Source: Plectrocnemia conspersa
Lineage: Eukaryota > Arthropoda > Insecta > Trichoptera > Polycentropodidae
Assembly (NCBI GenBank): GCA_009617715.1
Contig: VTFK01000117.1
Coordinates: 496,001 to 560,000, forward strand
Direction: 5' to 3'
DNA length: 64,000 nucleotides
Part shown: in pieces, positions 61,071-64,000 of the stretch
Layout: each line of letters opens with the position of its first letter
How positions within the stretch are numbered: the stretch's first letter is position 1
Translations under genes and position numbers: made by a program
The notes under the pieces: model-generated
Databases searched by the model: none
What the model was told of the DNA's origin: nothing
Seen by the model: the letters and a program-made list of their open reading frames with translations, nothing else

Positions 61071-63049
61071 TTGACTTGTATTAAAAATATTTTTAATACT
61101 TACTCCTTGTGCACCTTTGTGTAAACAGAAATAATAAAAATAAAATGGCCAAAGCGGCATTAACGTCACTAGCACACGTAAAAATGGACAATAGCTTCCG
61201 TTTGGCCTTAATTTGCCATATAAACGCCTGACAAAAATAAAATAACATAAGCTTATATTAGCGAAGTAATAAAATAAAATAATTTTATTTCAATACAATT
61301 AAAACGTGAAGTAGTAAAGTATTAAAAGTAAACTGATAAAATAAATAAAATACGACTACGGTTAAAATGATATTATATAAAAGCCAGAACAACTAATTTT
61401 CCTAAGCACTTTACGTGATCACAAAGTGACCTTGCACTTGCACAAATTTGTGTATACTTACATATTGCACCTAATAAAATCGCTACCTAGTCATTTTAAA
61501 TTACGTCAAAATAGTACTGACTGACTTAAGCAAATGATCATTTATTGATAAATTTGAATTCAAAAATAAATCTGTTAAAAAGGTAAAAGTGACTTTAAAG
61601 TAAAAACACAAATATGCAAAAATGCAGTAAAATTATTATGTTATCGATTACAATAGCCGTTACACCATTGTTACAAAAGTTTAAATTACACGGTATGCAG
61701 TTCATCTGTAGTATAAAACCCCAAAGGTATTTGTTTATAGACAATAGCTTAACTAAAAATAACAAGTCACACATTATTTTTATGTGGCTTTTCAAAATAA
61801 AGCCCGTTTTAAAATAAATTTGGGTTTCGGTAACCGAAAAGAACTTTAACATCAATCGTTGAGTGCGATTTAGAAATAAATAGTCACAAGAGATCAGCAA
61901 CTAATTAAAAAAAACCTAAAACATTTAACAAAAAACAATAGTAAAACGATTAGTAAGAAAAGGGTTGTTGCATATTAAATTTTCGGTTAAATTTCAACAG
62001 TTTCTTTGAATACAACTATTAAACATATAAATTTTTTATTGGATGCAATTAATGCAATACGTATAAGATTTGCTAAGGCTTTTAATGATAATATAAAAAT
62101 ACTACACATGAGACGTGTCATAAATAAAATTAAATCATTATTTAATAAACAAATTAGAAAGGAAATCGTTAATGATGTAAAACGCTAAAACTAACTTAAG
62201 GTGAAATAAAACTTATATTATAAAATAAATAATTTTAAATGTTAATTTCTAATAAAATATAATATTTTGAGACACAAAATAATTTAATAATTACTTACTT
62301 AGTAAATATAAATAAGTATTATATAAAATAAGTTAGATTTTGTAATAATAAATTTAGAGAGGCAATGGAATGTTTTCTTTACATACCAATATCATAATCA
62401 AAAATATATTTAATTATTGCTTATGTATAAACAGATTGTAAATAAATAAATAATGGAAAAAAAACTGTTTGAAATATCAAAATTAAGATACATATATATT
62501 TTGAAATCGAAAAATTAGTGATTATTAATAAAAAAAAATAGTAACTACATACATAGTTACTGACCGTTAAGCAAAAAGTTACTAAAAAACATTCATAATT
62601 ATTAACTGAATTTGTTGCGAAAATATTATTAATACTGTTCAGATCAAAACATATATTTTAATTTAAATCATAAACTATATGTAAAAATAAAATGCCATTA
62701 AATAAATATTAAGCTAAATAATACTCTAAATTTCACAGTTAATTATAAAAATAATAATATTGCTTATAAAAAATAGCAAAGAGCTTTGTTAAATAATTTT
62801 TAAATATTCATTACGTCATCACCAAAATTTAATAAAAGCTGTCTTTACATCAACACAATTAAAAATATGTTGAAAAGCATAACTTTAAACTGTTGCACGA
62901 AACCTTAATTAATTTTATCTATTATCTTCAAATTAAGACCATAAGGTTAATAATCAAAATTATTTTGCGGCAAATATCTGTATAGTATAACTTTAAATTA
63001 CCGGTCGTTATTTATTATATTTATTTGACGCATTCTGTATAGCATATAT
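61071..63049. other. AT-rich desert, no gene seen
   Basis: Opposed open frames of 67 (plus, 61614-61817) and 101 codons (minus, 61595-61900) overlap and look like AT-driven chance frames. Nothing else was recognised. Confidence 0.5.
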
Positions 63050-63500
63050 ATACTACTTAGAATAAAACTTCAACCGAATGAAGCAGAACAGAGTTTCCAT
63101 TTGCGAAACTTTCAAACGGTCCGTATTGGACAACGAGATCGTAGATAATACTCCGTAAAGAGTTAATTGTTATCGCTCGCTACTCGGAAATCCGATTGTC
63201 TAGTTAACTGGAGTTGTTCTAATAATAATAATGATAATAATAATAAAACATCACTCGGTTTACAATTCAAACGTATTTTTAACAACTTACTACAATTTTG
63301 TATTATAAATAATATCAATCGATTATTAATTTTTGTTAATTAATGATTTATGGCGCAATAAACTTAGATCAAAAACAAAACACGTGCTTTTAGTGAATTT
63401 CATTGGAGACAGAAAGGTTACCTTAAAAAATATAGTGATTTTTTACTGGCGATGCGCAAGCTGTGGGATGGATCATTTTTCATTTCAAATAGTGATGTGA
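63050..63500. other. Mixed patch with AAT microsatellite
   Basis: 63070-63215 is balanced and CpG-containing. An imperfect AAT/ATG trinucleotide run follows at 63221-63247. No gene seen. Confidence 0.4.
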
Positions 63501-63686
63501 CAAGGATGTGACAAGAATGAAGAAGAAGGAGTGACAGGGGTAAATAAAGCAAATTGTACAATGACTCTGGATGTCGGAAATATCAACATAACAATGAAGG
63601 CTAATGGAACAAAGCACAATTATTTGCTTGTTGCTGCTGAAGTGTCGAGATTGTTACAAGAATCGATAACAGTCCTATCGTCTTAA
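63501..63686 (+). pseudogene. Unidentified 61-codon open frame, possibly an exon or relic
   Basis: Open from after a TGA at 63498-63500 to a TAA at 63684-63686. The translation (GCDKNEEEGVTGVNKANC, later GTKHNYLLVAAEVSRLLQES) has balanced composition and no low complexity, unlike chance frames nearby. It lacks an upstream ATG; the first Met is about 20 codons in. Just upstream another frame reads FYWRCASCGMDHF, loosely like a FLYWCH-type zinc finger. I do not recognise the protein. Confidence 0.2.
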
Positions 63687-64000
63687 CCTATAGATTGTAT
63701 AACAATATAAAATACATTCATTTTAGATCATGCGCTATATAAAATATTAGCTCTGAATACAAATAAAATAAAAAAGTTTATATTACATAATTAATATATA
63801 TTTTCATCTAGCAGAGAGTTAAAAATAAAAATGCTCATATAATAGACTGAATTTTCGCTGTACTGCTTTTAAATCTGCAGCGCATGCGGAGCTTTTAAAA
63901 ATTGTATGCACATCTCTCGGCACATTTTCATCTCATTAATTTTGGCGTACTACTAAAGCGTACTGACAATTAAACCGTGACGAAAACATGGCATTTAACA
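63687..64000. other. AT-rich end of window
   Basis: No coding signal was recognised up to the window edge. Confidence 0.5.

Noticed and set aside
1..64000. Known conserved microRNAs (let-7, mir-10, mir-iab-4, mir-2 family and others)
   Set aside because: No mature sequence was recognised on reading; a covariance-model search would be needed to exclude them firmly.
1..64000. CRISPR arrays, operons or prophage
   Set aside because: No regular repeat-spacer pattern and no dense open frames; the sequence is eukaryotic in character.

Overview
The window looks like a piece of an insect (or other arthropod) nuclear genome. By eye roughly three quarters of the bases are A or T. There is no bacterial-style gene packing, and no open frame encodes a protein I recognise as intact. 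What can be recognised are decayed transposable-element proteins: endonuclease and reverse-transcriptase pieces of non-LTR retrotransposons, and one hAT DNA transposon. The exact insect order cannot be fixed from the sequence.

Layout. Long AT-rich stretches (for example 2.4-5.7, 14-17.5, 26.4-30, 36.6-38.6, 39.2-41.2, 41.8-45.4 and 61-63 kb) are broken every few kilobases by sharp islands of 0.25-0.6 kb that are richer in G+C and CpG and carry transcription-factor-like motifs. Examples are 2.1-2.4, 5.7-6.1, 10.5, 12.4-12.8, 13.6-14.0, 17.5, 18.7, 20.7-21.3, 30.1-30.5, 31.9-32.3, 35.6-36.6, 38.6-39.2, 41.2-41.8, 45.4-45.8, 51.8-52.3, 53.9-54.2, 55.5-56.0, 59.9-60.2 and 60.4-60.7 kb. The islands lack convincing coding sequence. 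The simplest reading, which is inference, is a gene desert or very long intron with scattered regulatory elements, as around developmental genes. Two islands (45.4-45.8 and 55.5-56.0 kb) are CpG-rich enough to be promoters. The second has a GC box, a start codon followed after three codons by a splice donor, and an exact match to the insect CTCF motif.

Mobile DNA. The best-supported feature is a 971-bp hAT element at 7049-8019, with matching inverted ends, a perfect 8-bp target duplication (GTGATCAT) and a broken transposase C-terminus. Jockey-like endonuclease relics lie at 6183-6715 and 34914-35325. Reverse-transcriptase relics lie on the minus strand at 9650-10015 and 23620-24085. Each is broken by stops and frameshifts.

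Structured DNA. There is an imperfect foldback with arms of about 80 bp at 26170-26360, several perfect hairpins or palindromes (18451, 24344, 43526, 47287, 47916, 47963, 58972), a pre-miRNA-like hairpin at 48224-48289, and a two-copy tandem duplication at 28751-28923. I found no rRNA, complete tRNA, CRISPR array or recognisable known microRNA. I did not find a clear new biological system. The most promising items are the island series, the candidate promoter/first exon at 55.5-56.0 kb, and the foldback and hairpins.
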